From positions 44,421-108,420 of the forward strand of contig DASPTU010000082.1 in assembly GCA_035623255.1 (NCBI GenBank): a stretch of 64,000 bases of DNA, written 5' to 3'. The notes below the pieces were generated by a model. It ran no database searches. It was not told the DNA's origin and saw only the letters and a list, made by a program, of their open reading frames with translations. The position numbers and the translations under genes are program-made. Shown piece by piece: positions 19,401 through 27,444 of the stretch (positions are counted from its first letter, which is position 1; each line of letters opens with the position of its first letter). Source of the stretch: JAFAGX01 sp035623255. Its GTDB lineage: Bacteria; Acidobacteriota; Terriglobia; Terriglobales; Acidobacteriaceae.

Positions 19401-20366
19401 TCAGGCCTTCACCGCGATCTGCTCCAGGGTGTTCTGCAGAGAAGCCTCATCCGCTACATTGAGGCAAAGCTTCGAGCGGTCGATTTGCCGCATAAGCCCG
19501 CAAAGGACCTTTCCGGGGCCAAGTTCCACAAATGCCTGCACTCCTTTGGCTATCAGGAGGCGCATGGACTGCTCCCACTTTACCGAACCCGTAACCTGCC
19601 GCACCAGCGCATCCCGGCATCGCTCCGCATCTTCAATCAGCACCGCGTCAACGTTGCAGGCGACTGGAACGCTGGGGCCGTGAAATGGCAGATCAAACAG
19701 GTCCGCCGCCAATCGGTCCTGTGCTGGCTTCATCAGGGAACAATGGAATGGAGCACTGACGGGAAGTATCTTGGCTCGTTTGGCCCCTCGCTCGTCAGCG
19801 AGCTCCGTCGCCCGTTCAACGGCTCCTGTGTGCCCGGAGATGACAATCTGCTCGGCGGAGTTGATGTTGGCGGGTTCGCACACCTGCCCCTGGGCGGCAT
19901 CCCGGCAGACTGCGGTCACGCGATTCAAATCCATTCCAAGAATGGCTGACATTGCGCCGACTCCCACGGGAACAGCCTCTTGCATGTACCGTCCTCGTTT
20001 ACTTACCGTGCGGACCGCGTCGGCAAAGCTTAAGGTTCCCGCAGCTACATGCGCCGAATATTCTCCGAGGCTGTGCCCTGCCACAAATGCCGGTTTGATG
20101 CCGCGTTCATCGAGAACACGCCAGACAGCCACCGATGTGGTGAGGATGGCCGGCTGCGTAATCTCAGTAAGCCGAAGTTTCTCTTCTGGGCCTTCGAAGC
20201 AGATTTCAGAAACCTTGTAGCCCAGTGCCTTGTCGGCCTCCTGGAAGATTTGCCTTGCGACTGGATAATTCTGTGTCAATTCCTTGCCCATGCCGAGAGT
20301 TTGCGAGCCTTGGCCAGGAAATAAGAATGCGATCGAGCCGTTAGCTAATGAGTGAGAGTATGTCAT
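19401..20366 (-). CDS. fabD: Malonyl-CoA:ACP transacylase FabD
   Basis: 321 residues, ATG 20366 overlapping the upstream gene as ATGA. Motifs: 'FLFPGQGSQ' at 15-22, the nucleophile Ser99 in 'GHSLGEYSA', 'RGRYMQEAVP', and a catalytic His in 'SAPFHCSLM'. It loads malonyl groups on acyl carrier protein for fatty acid synthesis. Last gene of the yceD-rpmF-plsX-orf143-fabD cluster. Length is normal for the family. Confidence 0.97.
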   Translation of the reverse strand: MTYSHSLANGSIAFLFPGQGSQTLGMGKELTQNYPVARQIFQEADKALGYKVSEICFEGPEEKLRLTEITQPAILTTSVAVWRVLDERGIKPAFVAGHSLGEYSAHVAAGTLSFADAVRTVSKRGRYMQEAVPVGVGAMSAILGMDLNRVTAVCRDAAQGQVCEPANINSAEQIVISGHTGAVERATELADERGAKRAKILPVSAPFHCSLMKPAQDRLAADLFDLPFHGPSVPVACNVDAVLIEDAERCRDALVRQVTGSVKWEQSMRLLIAKGVQAFVELGPGKVLCGLMRQIDRSKLCLNVADEASLQNTLEQIAVKA

Positions 20367-20794
20367 GCTGACTTGCCGACCGGCGCACAGTTCATAGCAA
20401 ATCCGGCGAGACCCGGGCCAGGGTTCAGGCTTCCCATAATTAGTGTGTAAAGCCGAGGCGGCACCTCTGCGCGTTCAAGAAGTCCTGCCAATAAATCGGC
20501 TGCTTCTTCCAGCTTTGCCAATGCTCGATTTTCGTCGTCTCCGGCATCAGGGATCAATATCAGCGTCGATTCCGCCCTGACTGAACATGGATCAAGGTCG
20601 TAGCGGAAGAGCCCGAAAATCTGAGTTCCGGAATCGGGCTCCGCTGACCATCTCTGCATACCGGATTCTTCCAGATAAACGTGAAAGGTGCGTCCATCGG
20701 ACCGCGAGAGCAGGGGGCCGTGGACCGCGGGGCGGATTATCTTGCGCTTGTGGAGGAAAACGCAATGCGGGCAATCGGTAAAGTTCTTTTCCAT
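20363..20794 (-). CDS. Unknown 143-aa protein between plsX and fabD
   Basis: 143 residues, ATG 20794. Not recognised. The N-terminus has a CPHC pair ('TDCPHCVFLHKRK') that could bind metal, then a beta-rich part ('TQIFGLFRYDLD', 'STLILIPDAGDDE') and a helical C-terminal segment ('ALAKLEEAADLLAGLLERA'). Its stop codon overlaps the fabD start and it begins 50 nt after plsX, so it is almost certainly co-transcribed and co-translated with fatty acid genes. Confidence 0.65.
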   Translation of the reverse strand: MEKNFTDCPHCVFLHKRKIIRPAVHGPLLSRSDGRTFHVYLEESGMQRWSAEPDSGTQIFGLFRYDLDPCSVRAESTLILIPDAGDDENRALAKLEEAADLLAGLLERAEVPPRLYTLIMGSLNPGPGLAGFAMNCAPVGKSA

Positions 20795-20844
20795 CTTTAG
20801 TTCAGGCGCTACCGCTAGTCTACCCGGACAAGGCCGTCCAGGGC

Positions 20845-21867
20845 CTAGGTGGACACAACCATTTCGCGAATCCCCGCCAGCTCTTTCTCAATCTTCTCGT
20901 TGATCTCGCCTGCCGCGAATTCGGCCGCAACCCGAATGGCATTCTTAATCGCGTTCGCATTCGACGAGCCGTGGGTGATGAAGCAAACTCCCTTCACTCC
21001 CAGCAATGGCGCCCCGCCGTATTCGGTGTGATCTAAGCGCTTTTTAAAATCGGCGAACGCGCTGCGGGAGAGAAGATACCCGACCTGCCGTGTAATGGTC
21101 GCTTTCAGCGATTCCTTCAACGTATAACGAACCAGATTTGCCACACCTTCCGAAATCTTCAGTGCAACGTTTCCGACGAAGCCATCGGCCACAATTACAT
21201 CCACGTGGCCGTTGTAGAGGTCCCGCCCTTCGACGTTTCCCACAAAGTTCAAGGGGAGCTGCCTCAGTAGTTGAAACGCCTCTTTGGTCAGCTCGTTCCC
21301 CTTGGTTTCTTCCTCGCCGATCGAAAGCAAACCCACGCGCGGGTTGCGTGTACCAAACATGGTCCGGAAATAGATGTCTCCCATGACCGCGAACTGTTCA
21401 AGGTTGTGCGGCTTGCAGTCCACGTTTGCGCCCACATCGAGCAGGGCTGCTGCGGTTCCCATTGCGGTTGGAAAAACAGCCGCTAATGCAGGACGATCAA
21501 CCCCGGGGATGGCACCTAACACCATCTTGGCGGCAGCCATCGCAGCGCCGGTATTGCCTGCCGTGACAAATCCTACCGCCTGTCGTTCGCGTACCAGGCG
21601 CAATCCGACGCGCATGGACGAATCGCGTTTGCTGCGCACCGCCTGCACAGCCTTGTCCTCCATGCCGATGACTTCGCTGGCATGGACGATTTCAATTGGC
21701 AGGTCCGCGGCTGCGGGATAGCGGCCCAGTTCTGTCCTGAGCGTGGATTCAGGGCCCACCAGCAGAACGCGCACGTTGTAGTGCCGCGCTGCCTGGATCG
21801 CACCTTCAATCTCAGGCTTCGGCCGGCGGTCCGAACCCATCGCGTCCAAGGCTATGACGCTTGGCAT
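20845..21867 (-). CDS. plsX: Phosphate acyltransferase PlsX
   Basis: 340 residues, ATG start. Family motifs: 'IALDAMGSDRRP' at the N-terminus, 'VTAGNTGAAMAAAK', 'LLDVGANVDCKP', 'IVADGFVGNVALKISEG', and C-terminal 'GAPLLGVKGVCFITHGSS'. PlsX converts acyl-ACP to acyl-phosphate for phosphatidic acid synthesis by PlsY, at the membrane periphery. The order rpmF-plsX-(orf)-fabD is common in bacteria. Confidence 0.97.
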   Translation of the reverse strand: MPSVIALDAMGSDRRPKPEIEGAIQAARHYNVRVLLVGPESTLRTELGRYPAAADLPIEIVHASEVIGMEDKAVQAVRSKRDSSMRVGLRLVRERQAVGFVTAGNTGAAMAAAKMVLGAIPGVDRPALAAVFPTAMGTAAALLDVGANVDCKPHNLEQFAVMGDIYFRTMFGTRNPRVGLLSIGEEETKGNELTKEAFQLLRQLPLNFVGNVEGRDLYNGHVDVIVADGFVGNVALKISEGVANLVRYTLKESLKATITRQVGYLLSRSAFADFKKRLDHTEYGGAPLLGVKGVCFITHGSSNANAIKNAIRVAAEFAAGEINEKIEKELAGIREMVVST

Positions 21868-21881
21868 GGTGTGAAGCGAAG

Positions 21882-22067
21882 TTAGCTGGCTTCTTTGATT
21901 TCCAGAACTTCCCGGCCTTTATAGTAACCGCACTTGGGGCAGGCGCGATGGGGCAATTTGCGCTCGTGGCAGTTGGGGCATTCAGATAGTGAACGGTGTT
22001 TCAACGCATCATGCGCGCGCCGGTTGCTGGTCCGCGCTTTCGAATGTCGCCGTTTTGGATTAGGCAT
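21882..22067 (-). CDS. rpmF: 50S ribosomal protein L32
   Basis: 61 residues, ATG 22067. Typical L32: a basic N-terminus 'MPNPKRRHSKART' and a zinc-ribbon with two CxxC pairs ('CPNCHERKLPHRACPKCG'). Zinc-binding (C+) form. It lies between yceD and plsX, the usual arrangement. Confidence 0.97.
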   Translation of the reverse strand: MPNPKRRHSKARTSNRRAHDALKHRSLSECPNCHERKLPHRACPKCGYYKGREVLEIKEAS

Positions 22068-22112
22068 CTTGGATTCCTCAGTGATCTCCGCGTCCTCTGC
22101 GGTTTAAGATTT

Positions 22113-22670
22113 TCAATGTTCCAGCTTGCCGCGGATGTCTTTCAGCGCCACCCAGCGCGGATCTTCCATTGGCCCTGAGCATGAACATGGGCCCACGTTC
22201 AAGTTAGCGCCACATTGTGCGCAAAGTCCCTTGCAGTCCTGCCGGCAAATTGCTTTCAAGGGAACGGCCAACAAAATCTGCTCGCGCAGCACATCTTCGA
22301 GCAGCAAGCCTGCGCCTTCATAGTAGCTGATTTCCGCCTCCGTCCCCGCCACCGACGTCTCCTCGCGTCCCGCATCCGCGCCTAGTGGACGATAAAGGAG
22401 CTCGAAGTTGCGCGCCACATCCTGTATCACCGGCTCGAGGCAGCGAGCGCAAGCCATCTCCACCCTTGTGGACAGCTCGCCATTCAGCCGGATGTCCTTG
22501 ATTACCTTGTGCTTGCCGTGATGTTCTTCAACTAGCTGAGCGCGCCCGCTGGTATGCAACTGGCTCTCTTGTCGCAAATCAGATCCGAGATCAATTGTGC
22601 CGGACAGAATCTTCTCGTCAAAATCAACCGGGTGCCGTTCCAACTCATGAATTTCAATGAACATCAACAT
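22113..22670 (-). CDS. yceD: YceD/DUF177 family protein
   Basis: 185 residues from ATG 22670 (a further ATG two codons later is equally possible; the frame upstream of 22670 looks non-coding). DUF177 hallmarks: 'ELSTRVEMACARCLEPV' and a cysteine cluster 'CRQDCKGLCAQCGANLN' near the C-terminus. The family is encoded next to rpmF across bacteria, and is thought to act in 23S rRNA or ribosome-related processing. Here it is 45 nt upstream of rpmF. Confidence 0.9.
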   Translation of the reverse strand: MLMFIEIHELERHPVDFDEKILSGTIDLGSDLRQESQLHTSGRAQLVEEHHGKHKVIKDIRLNGELSTRVEMACARCLEPVIQDVARNFELLYRPLGADAGREETSVAGTEAEISYYEGAGLLLEDVLREQILLAVPLKAICRQDCKGLCAQCGANLNVGPCSCSGPMEDPRWVALKDIRGKLEH

Positions 22671-22781
22671 CCCCGGGCCCCATCCGATACCGCCACCGGC
22701 GCAGGAGACGCTCACAGGCGCAAGTTCTTTCCGGAGCTGAAGTTAGGATAAAGGCCACCCGAGAAGGGTGTCAAGGAAAGG

Positions 22782-23159
22782 TCACGCCTTCAGCGCCAAC
22801 TTGTGGGCAGGCTGATATAGCCCGATCTCGCCGCCGCTGGGCAACGGGATGGTGGTGCGGATTCCCCAATCTTCTTTCTCGATTTCGCTACACTTTACTT
22901 TCTTCTTCGCAAGAGCCTTGATGGTTTTCTGCAGGTCGTCACACATCAAATAAAGAGCCGCTCCGCTCATCGGATGATCAGCATGCGACTGAGTAAATTT
23001 GCCATCGCCCGGATGCACCGCCAACTCCGTAGGAGGAGTTCGGAAAATCAGCCACCCGCCGCCAACGTCGACCGCCTTGAATCCCAGCACGTCACGGAAG
23101 AATTTCCGATCCGCTTCCGCATTATTGCTGTAGAGCAAAACATGAAGCCCAAAAATCAT
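22782..23159 (-). CDS. VOC (glyoxalase/bleomycin resistance) family protein
   Basis: 125 residues, ATG 23159. One vicinal-oxygen-chelate domain made of two beta-alpha-beta-beta-beta units: 'FYSNN'-like start 'GLHVLLYSNNAEADRKFFRDVLGF', 'GGWLIFRTPPTELAVHP', then 'GAALYLMCDDLQKTIKAL' and 'TTIPLPSGGEIGLYQP'. It fits glyoxalase-like enzymes but the substrate cannot be inferred. Same strand as yceD, 111 nt upstream; co-transcription is possible. Confidence 0.85.
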   Translation of the reverse strand: MIFGLHVLLYSNNAEADRKFFRDVLGFKAVDVGGGWLIFRTPPTELAVHPGDGKFTQSHADHPMSGAALYLMCDDLQKTIKALAKKKVKCSEIEKEDWGIRTTIPLPSGGEIGLYQPAHKLALKA

Positions 23160-23237
23160 GGGCAGAGTCTAACACTGTAGGTCAAGAGCCAGAGCCGTTT
23201 TGCGACGGTGGTCGGCTTGCTGATATTGAAAGATAGA

Positions 23238-23564
23238 ATGGTTGCCGTGACCATCCACGTCAGAATTGTTGAAACCATCCGCAAAATCCCGCGGGGCAAA
23301 GTTGCAACTTACGGATCTGTGGCCCGCGCCTCCGGTCATCCTGGCGCCGCAAGACAGGTGGTCGGCGTGTTGCGACGCTCCATCGGGTTGCCTTGGCATC
23401 GCGTGCTGGGATCCGGAGGAGAAATCAGGTTGCGCGGCGATTACGCGATTGAGCAACGCCTCCGGCTTGAGGCTGAGGGCGTCTCCTTCCGTGGCCGTCG
23501 GGTCGACATGAAGATCCACGAATTCAAATTTCAGAAAAGGCAATCTCGGCGGAACAGCAAGTAG
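23238..23564 (+). CDS. Alkyltransferase-like (ATL) DNA repair protein
   Basis: 108 residues from ATG 23238 (ATG 23208 is in frame but extends outside the domain). It is the C-terminal, DNA-binding half of O6-methylguanine methyltransferases: 'IPRGKVATYGSVARASG', arginine finger in 'GAARQVVGVLR'. The active-site PCHRV is replaced by 'PWHRV' (Trp53). Proteins with Trp at this position (ATL) bind O6-alkylguanine but cannot repair it, and instead flag the lesion for nucleotide excision repair. Length matches ATL proteins (~100-110 residues). Confidence 0.93.
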   Translation: MVAVTIHVRIVETIRKIPRGKVATYGSVARASGHPGAARQVVGVLRRSIGLPWHRVLGSGGEIRLRGDYAIEQRLRLEAEGVSFRGRRVDMKIHEFKFQKRQSRRNSK

Positions 23565-23629
23565 GGAGTCGGTGCCGACTACCGACCCTCCTGACCACTT
23601 GTTCCTCAGCCGCGAGCTACCGACTCCTA
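23562..23629. terminator. Inverted repeat between convergent genes
   Basis: TAGGGAGTCGGT (23562-23573) is complementary, with one mismatch, to ACCGACTCCTA (23619-23629), and a smaller internal repeat (AGTCGGT / ACTACCGAC) lies between. It sits between two genes that run toward each other, so it probably serves as a bidirectional terminator. Confidence 0.45.
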
Positions 23630-24028
23630 GCTGCTCGTCTTGAACTGCTCGTCAACCTCGACCTGATACCCCGCGACCAGTCGGTTGGTTTCATTCGCCA
23701 TACCGACCACGGCCATCAACTCTTTGAACATCCCAACAGTCATACCTTTCTTCTTCGCCGATGCCGTATGGGAAGCAATGCAGTAATCACATTGATTGCT
23801 GACGCTCACCGCCACGTAGATCATCTCCTTGGTGACCGCATCCAGCGCACCGGGGGCCATGATCTGCTTGATGTCTTCCCATGTGCGCTTGAGGGTGACC
23901 GGGTCATGCGCAATCGCCTTCCAGAAATTATTGATCCAGTCGGTTTTGCGAGTCGCCATGATGTCGTCGTAGACCGCCCGCACTTCCGGGCTGGCATCTT
24001 TGTATTCAATGAGTCCGAAAACAGCCAT
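23627..24028 (-). CDS. Carboxymuconolactone decarboxylase/AhpD-like protein
   Basis: 133 residues. All-helical AhpD-like domain with the redox motif CxxCxxxH ('CDYCIASHTASAKKKGM'), as in alkylhydroperoxidases of this superfamily rather than true decarboxylases. Preceded by 'KEMIYVAVSVSNQ', a family signature. It starts 3 nt after hemQ on the same strand, so the two are surely co-transcribed. A peroxide-related role beside a haem enzyme is a reasonable inference. Confidence 0.9.
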   Translation of the reverse strand: MAVFGLIEYKDASPEVRAVYDDIMATRKTDWINNFWKAIAHDPVTLKRTWEDIKQIMAPGALDAVTKEMIYVAVSVSNQCDYCIASHTASAKKKGMTVGMFKELMAVVGMANETNRLVAGYQVEVDEQFKTSS

Positions 24029-24031
24029 TTT

Positions 24032-24898
24032 TTATCCCTTCGGTGTTTTTCCGCCTAGTAATCTGCCCAATTCGCCCGACGAACCGCGTATGCCCACATA
24101 AAAATGTCCAAATAACGCATAGACCGCGCTGACTTCGTCGAAGCGCATTTCATAAATCAGCTTCTTGAAGACGATAGGGTCGTCGGCAAACAGGTCGACT
24201 CCCCACTCCCAATCATCAAATCCGATGGACCCACTGATAATCTGCCTCACTTCGCCGGCGTACCGCCGTCCCACAAGCCCATGCTCGTTCATCTGCCGGG
24301 CGCGTTCTTCCATCGGAAGCGTATACCAGTTGCGCTCTTCTCCCCGCCGCCGATCCATCGGGTAGAAGCAAATGTAGCGATTCTTGGGAATCTCAGGAAA
24401 CAGGCGCGGCCGCATCGCCTCGCGTTGGCGATTCAGAGTCTCATTGATCGCCTGGTTCCACTCCTCCGAATGCGGCTGCACTCCCCGCTCCACGAGTTCG
24501 TTGTATGTCTTCATGCTGGACTCGTAGAGCCCCAGCTCAATCACCGACAGATATGAAGACGTTGGTTCAAGGAAGTCGCTCAGCTTCAGCCGAGCCAGGC
24601 TTACCTCTGCCTCATTCAACTCTTCAAACGACGGCCGGAAGTGGACAAACATCAAATCGCCCTTGTGTCCCAGCAGGGAATACAGGGCGGATTGCCCGTT
24701 TTTGTTCTGTTCCATCTTGGCCAGAACCTTGGCGGCTTCTTTCACGAGTTCATTTTTGATCGAGGTCCGCAGAGGCCGCCATGCTGCCCACCGCAAGCGC
24801 ATCATCTGGTGAAGCACGCTGTAACCCTCGATTGTCAGCGGAACTGGCGGGGCCTCGGTTGAAGTCGCCTGTGGACGCGCCGTACGCGTAGTCGCCAT
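24032..24898 (-). CDS. hemQ: Coproheme decarboxylase HemQ (chlorite dismutase family)
   Basis: 288 residues, ATG 24898. It has the HemQ rather than Cld pattern: 'YICFYPMDRRRGEERNWYTLP' (shown only in part; Tyr179 is at the position of the catalytic Tyr), 'MNEHGLVGRRYAGEV' with the likely proximal His206, 'SGSIGFDDWEWG', and 'YEMRFDEVSAVYALFGHFY'. HemQ turns Fe-coproporphyrin III into haem b in the coproporphyrin-dependent pathway, using H2O2. The N-terminal ~20 residues are disordered-looking. The co-transcribed AhpD-like protein may protect against or tune peroxide. Confidence 0.93.
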   Translation of the reverse strand: MATTRTARPQATSTEAPPVPLTIEGYSVLHQMMRLRWAAWRPLRTSIKNELVKEAAKVLAKMEQNKNGQSALYSLLGHKGDLMFVHFRPSFEELNEAEVSLARLKLSDFLEPTSSYLSVIELGLYESSMKTYNELVERGVQPHSEEWNQAINETLNRQREAMRPRLFPEIPKNRYICFYPMDRRRGEERNWYTLPMEERARQMNEHGLVGRRYAGEVRQIISGSIGFDDWEWGVDLFADDPIVFKKLIYEMRFDEVSAVYALFGHFYVGIRGSSGELGRLLGGKTPKG

Positions 24899-24993
24899 AG
24901 GTGTTTTCCTTGCCGCTTATTCTACGCGTTCTTTTGGTGGTGAGGATTAATCAGGCAGAGCTCGGACCTGCCACTCGTCAAGTCCAAAATAGC

Positions 24994-26160
24994 TTAGATG
25001 GCTCGCAGCACTACAAGGCTGGCATCGTCATGAAATCTGCCGTCGCAGTGCTCTGAAGCCCCGTGCATGATGCGATTAAGCAAGCTCGTGGCAGCGCAAA
25101 ACGGATTCGCCTGCGCGATTTTGACCAATCCCGGCTCGCCGAACGGCTCTCCACCTTGTCCACACGCCTCAACCAGTCCGTCGGTGAACATCAGCAGTCG
25201 GTCTCCATGTTTCAGCTGGATTTCACTCTGCTCATAGGCCCAGTCGGGAAATTGCCCAAGCACTGCTCCTGCCGCGTTCAGCTCCACTGCTTGTCCGCCT
25301 GTCCCAACCAGGATCGGAGGATTGTGACCCGCATTGCAGTAGGTGAGGCGATTTTCTTTATTATCCAGCACGCCGTAGAAGAACGAAGTGAACTTGTTTG
25401 CCGGGGTGATTTCGCACAGCATGCGATTCAACCGCGAACAGAGTTCGCGCGGAGCCAACCCTTGCCAGATCAGCGGCTTTAACGCTGCCTGCAGGCTCGA
25501 CATCAACAGCGCCGCCGGCGTGCCCTTGCCCGCGACATCGGCGATGCAAAGCGCAGTCGCTCTCTCGCTGACACGGACGACGTTGTAATAATCGCCGCCC
25601 ACAAAGCGGACAGGCTTGGTGACCGCCGCAATCTCATAATCGGAGATTTCAGGAAGGTCCCCGGGGAACAGCTTGTTTTGGATTTCCCGCGCTTCACGCA
25701 GTTCGTCCTCGCGGCAGCGTTGGGCCCGCCGCTCGATCTGAGCTCGCTCAACTTGCTCCCGCAACTTCGCCAGCAATTGATGGTTCTGCCACGGCTTCTG
25801 CACGAAATCGGACGCTCCGCGACGCATGGCCTCAACTGCCAGCTCCACGCTTCCCCACGCTGTCATGACCAGCACCGGCACATTCTGGTCGTGGGCTCGA
25901 ATTTGCGAGACCAATTGCAATCCTTCCTCGCCTGCCGTGGTGTCACGTTCATAATTCATGTCCATCAGCACGACATCGAACTGCTCTGATTCGAGTGCTT
26001 GCAACACGCGGGACGGCTCGTTCACTGCCTGCGTCCGGTATCCCTGGCCTTTGAGCAGGAGTTGCAAGGCGTCCAAAACAGGCGCTTGATCATCAGCGAC
26101 CAGGACTCGCGCTGTTTCAAACTCAGTTGGTTGGAATTCGGTTATCGCGCTAGTGTTCAT
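24994..26160 (-). CDS. Response regulator with PP2C (SpoIIE/RsbU-type) phosphatase
   Basis: 388 residues, ATG 26160. Receiver domain at about 17-135 with the acidic pair 'VADDQ', phospho-acceptor Asp67 in 'VVLMDMNYE' and a Lys in 'FVQKPW'. A short coiled coil (about 140-175, 'REQVERAQIERRAQR') leads to a PP2C-type domain at ~185-388: 'VGGDYYNVVRV', 'CIADVAGKGTPAALLMS', 'LLMFTDGLVEA'. Such proteins dephosphorylate anti-sigma-factor antagonists in partner-switching stress or signalling pathways. No histidine kinase, anti-sigma or antagonist gene is nearby. Confidence 0.93.
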   Translation of the reverse strand: MNTSAITEFQPTEFETARVLVADDQAPVLDALQLLLKGQGYRTQAVNEPSRVLQALESEQFDVVLMDMNYERDTTAGEEGLQLVSQIRAHDQNVPVLVMTAWGSVELAVEAMRRGASDFVQKPWQNHQLLAKLREQVERAQIERRAQRCREDELREAREIQNKLFPGDLPEISDYEIAAVTKPVRFVGGDYYNVVRVSERATALCIADVAGKGTPAALLMSSLQAALKPLIWQGLAPRELCSRLNRMLCEITPANKFTSFFYGVLDNKENRLTYCNAGHNPPILVGTGGQAVELNAAGAVLGQFPDWAYEQSEIQLKHGDRLLMFTDGLVEACGQGGEPFGEPGLVKIAQANPFCAATSLLNRIMHGASEHCDGRFHDDASLVVLRAI

Positions 26161-26477
26161 GCCTGAGGGAACAGCAGCCTGTTCGCCATTGGTCCGCTTG
26201 GCGTATCTGATAGATTTCTAAGGTTTTCGCTCCGGCATTGGCGGCTTCAAGCGGGTGTGCCCTGTGCACCCGTGGAAAGATGTGTTCGAAAGTGAACATT
26301 TGAGGAGTGACGGACATCACCGCATCTTCAGGCGCGTCCACGTTATCTAATAGGCGAGTCGATGAGTCTCAAGCTGCAATCCTTTCTTCCGCATGTTCAA
26401 GCCTTAGGCTGTTGTTGTCGCTAGCCGTACAATTCTGCACAATTGAATTCAGATGAAGTCCGAGGAGCTCGGAGATT
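26161..26477. other. Divergent intergenic region (regulator / cysK)
   Basis: 317 bp with no convincing gene. On the plus strand TACAAT at 26428-26433 could be a -10 for cysK (TTAGGC at 26404-26409 would be a weak -35, 18 bp away), and GGAG before 26478 is the cysK ribosome site. No riboswitch fold was recognised. Confidence 0.4.
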
Positions 26478-27443
26478 ATGAAAATCGCGAATGACGTAAC
26501 CGAATTGATTGGGCACACGCCGCTGGTTTATCTGAACAAAGTCACTGCAGGCTGTGCAGCCACCGTTGCCGCCAAACTGGAAAGTGTCAATCCGTGCTCC
26601 AGTGTGAAGGACCGCATTGGGGTGAGCATGATCGCCGAAGCGGAACGGGCGGGCAAAATCCATCCCGGGCGTACGGTTCTGATTGAGCCTACCAGTGGCA
26701 ACACCGGTATCGCTCTGGCGTTCGTTGCTGCCGTCAAGGGCTACCGCCTCATCCTGACCATGCCTGATACGATGAGCCTCGAACGTCGTGTCTTGCTGCG
26801 CGCTTTTGGCGCAGAGATTGTGCTGACCCCCGGACCGAAGGGCATGCGTGGAGCAATCACCAAAGCTGAAGAATTGCTCGCCGCCAATCCGAATGGCTTT
26901 ATGCTCCAGCAGTTCGACAATCCCGCAAATCCCAGGATTCACTTCGAAACCACCGGCCCCGAGATCTGGAACGACACCGACGGGGCCGCCGACATACTTG
27001 TTTCGGGAATAGGCACTGGAGGCACGATTACCGGCGTGTGTGAATACATCAAGCCGAAGAAGCCGTCATTCAAAGCAGTTGCCGTCGAGCCTGCCGATAG
27101 CCCGGTGCTCTCCGGTGGACAGCCGGCTCCGCACAAGATTCAGGGAATCGGCGCTGGATTTGTGCCCAAAATTCTGCGCACTGACTTCATCGATGAGATC
27201 ATTACGGTCACAAATGATGAGGCAATCATCATGGCGCGCAGGCTGGCCAAGGAAGAGGGCGTGCTCGTCGGAATTTCGTCCGGTGCTGCGGTGGTTGCTG
27301 CGTTAAAAGTGGCGCGCCGTCCCGAAAACGCCGGCAAGCTGATTGTCGTGGTCCTGCCGGATTTTGGCGAGCGTTACTTGACCAGCGTACTCTTCGATGA
27401 CCTGCGCAAGGAATCCGCAGAAATGGTCACGGCGGCGGTGTGA
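26478..27443 (+). CDS. cysK: Cysteine synthase A
   Basis: 321 residues, ATG with GGAG 7 nt upstream. Fold type II PLP enzyme: the PLP lysine is Lys44 in 'VNPCSSVKDRIG', the phosphate-binding loop follows ('SGIGTGGTITG' at about 175), and the substrate loop 'PTSGNTGIAL' is at 71-80. It condenses O-acetylserine with sulfide to cysteine. It precedes cysE with one base between the genes, giving a complete two-step cysteine unit. Confidence 0.97.
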   Translation: MKIANDVTELIGHTPLVYLNKVTAGCAATVAAKLESVNPCSSVKDRIGVSMIAEAERAGKIHPGRTVLIEPTSGNTGIALAFVAAVKGYRLILTMPDTMSLERRVLLRAFGAEIVLTPGPKGMRGAITKAEELLAANPNGFMLQQFDNPANPRIHFETTGPEIWNDTDGAADILVSGIGTGGTITGVCEYIKPKKPSFKAVAVEPADSPVLSGGQPAPHKIQGIGAGFVPKILRTDFIDEIITVTNDEAIIMARRLAKEEGVLVGISSGAAVVAALKVARRPENAGKLIVVVLPDFGERYLTSVLFDDLRKESAEMVTAAV

Positions 27444-27444
27444 A

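Noticed and set aside
26150..26341. 63-codon minus-strand ORF upstream of the receiver-phosphatase gene
   Set aside because: No ribosome site, no recognisable features, and it overlaps the next gene's start in another frame.
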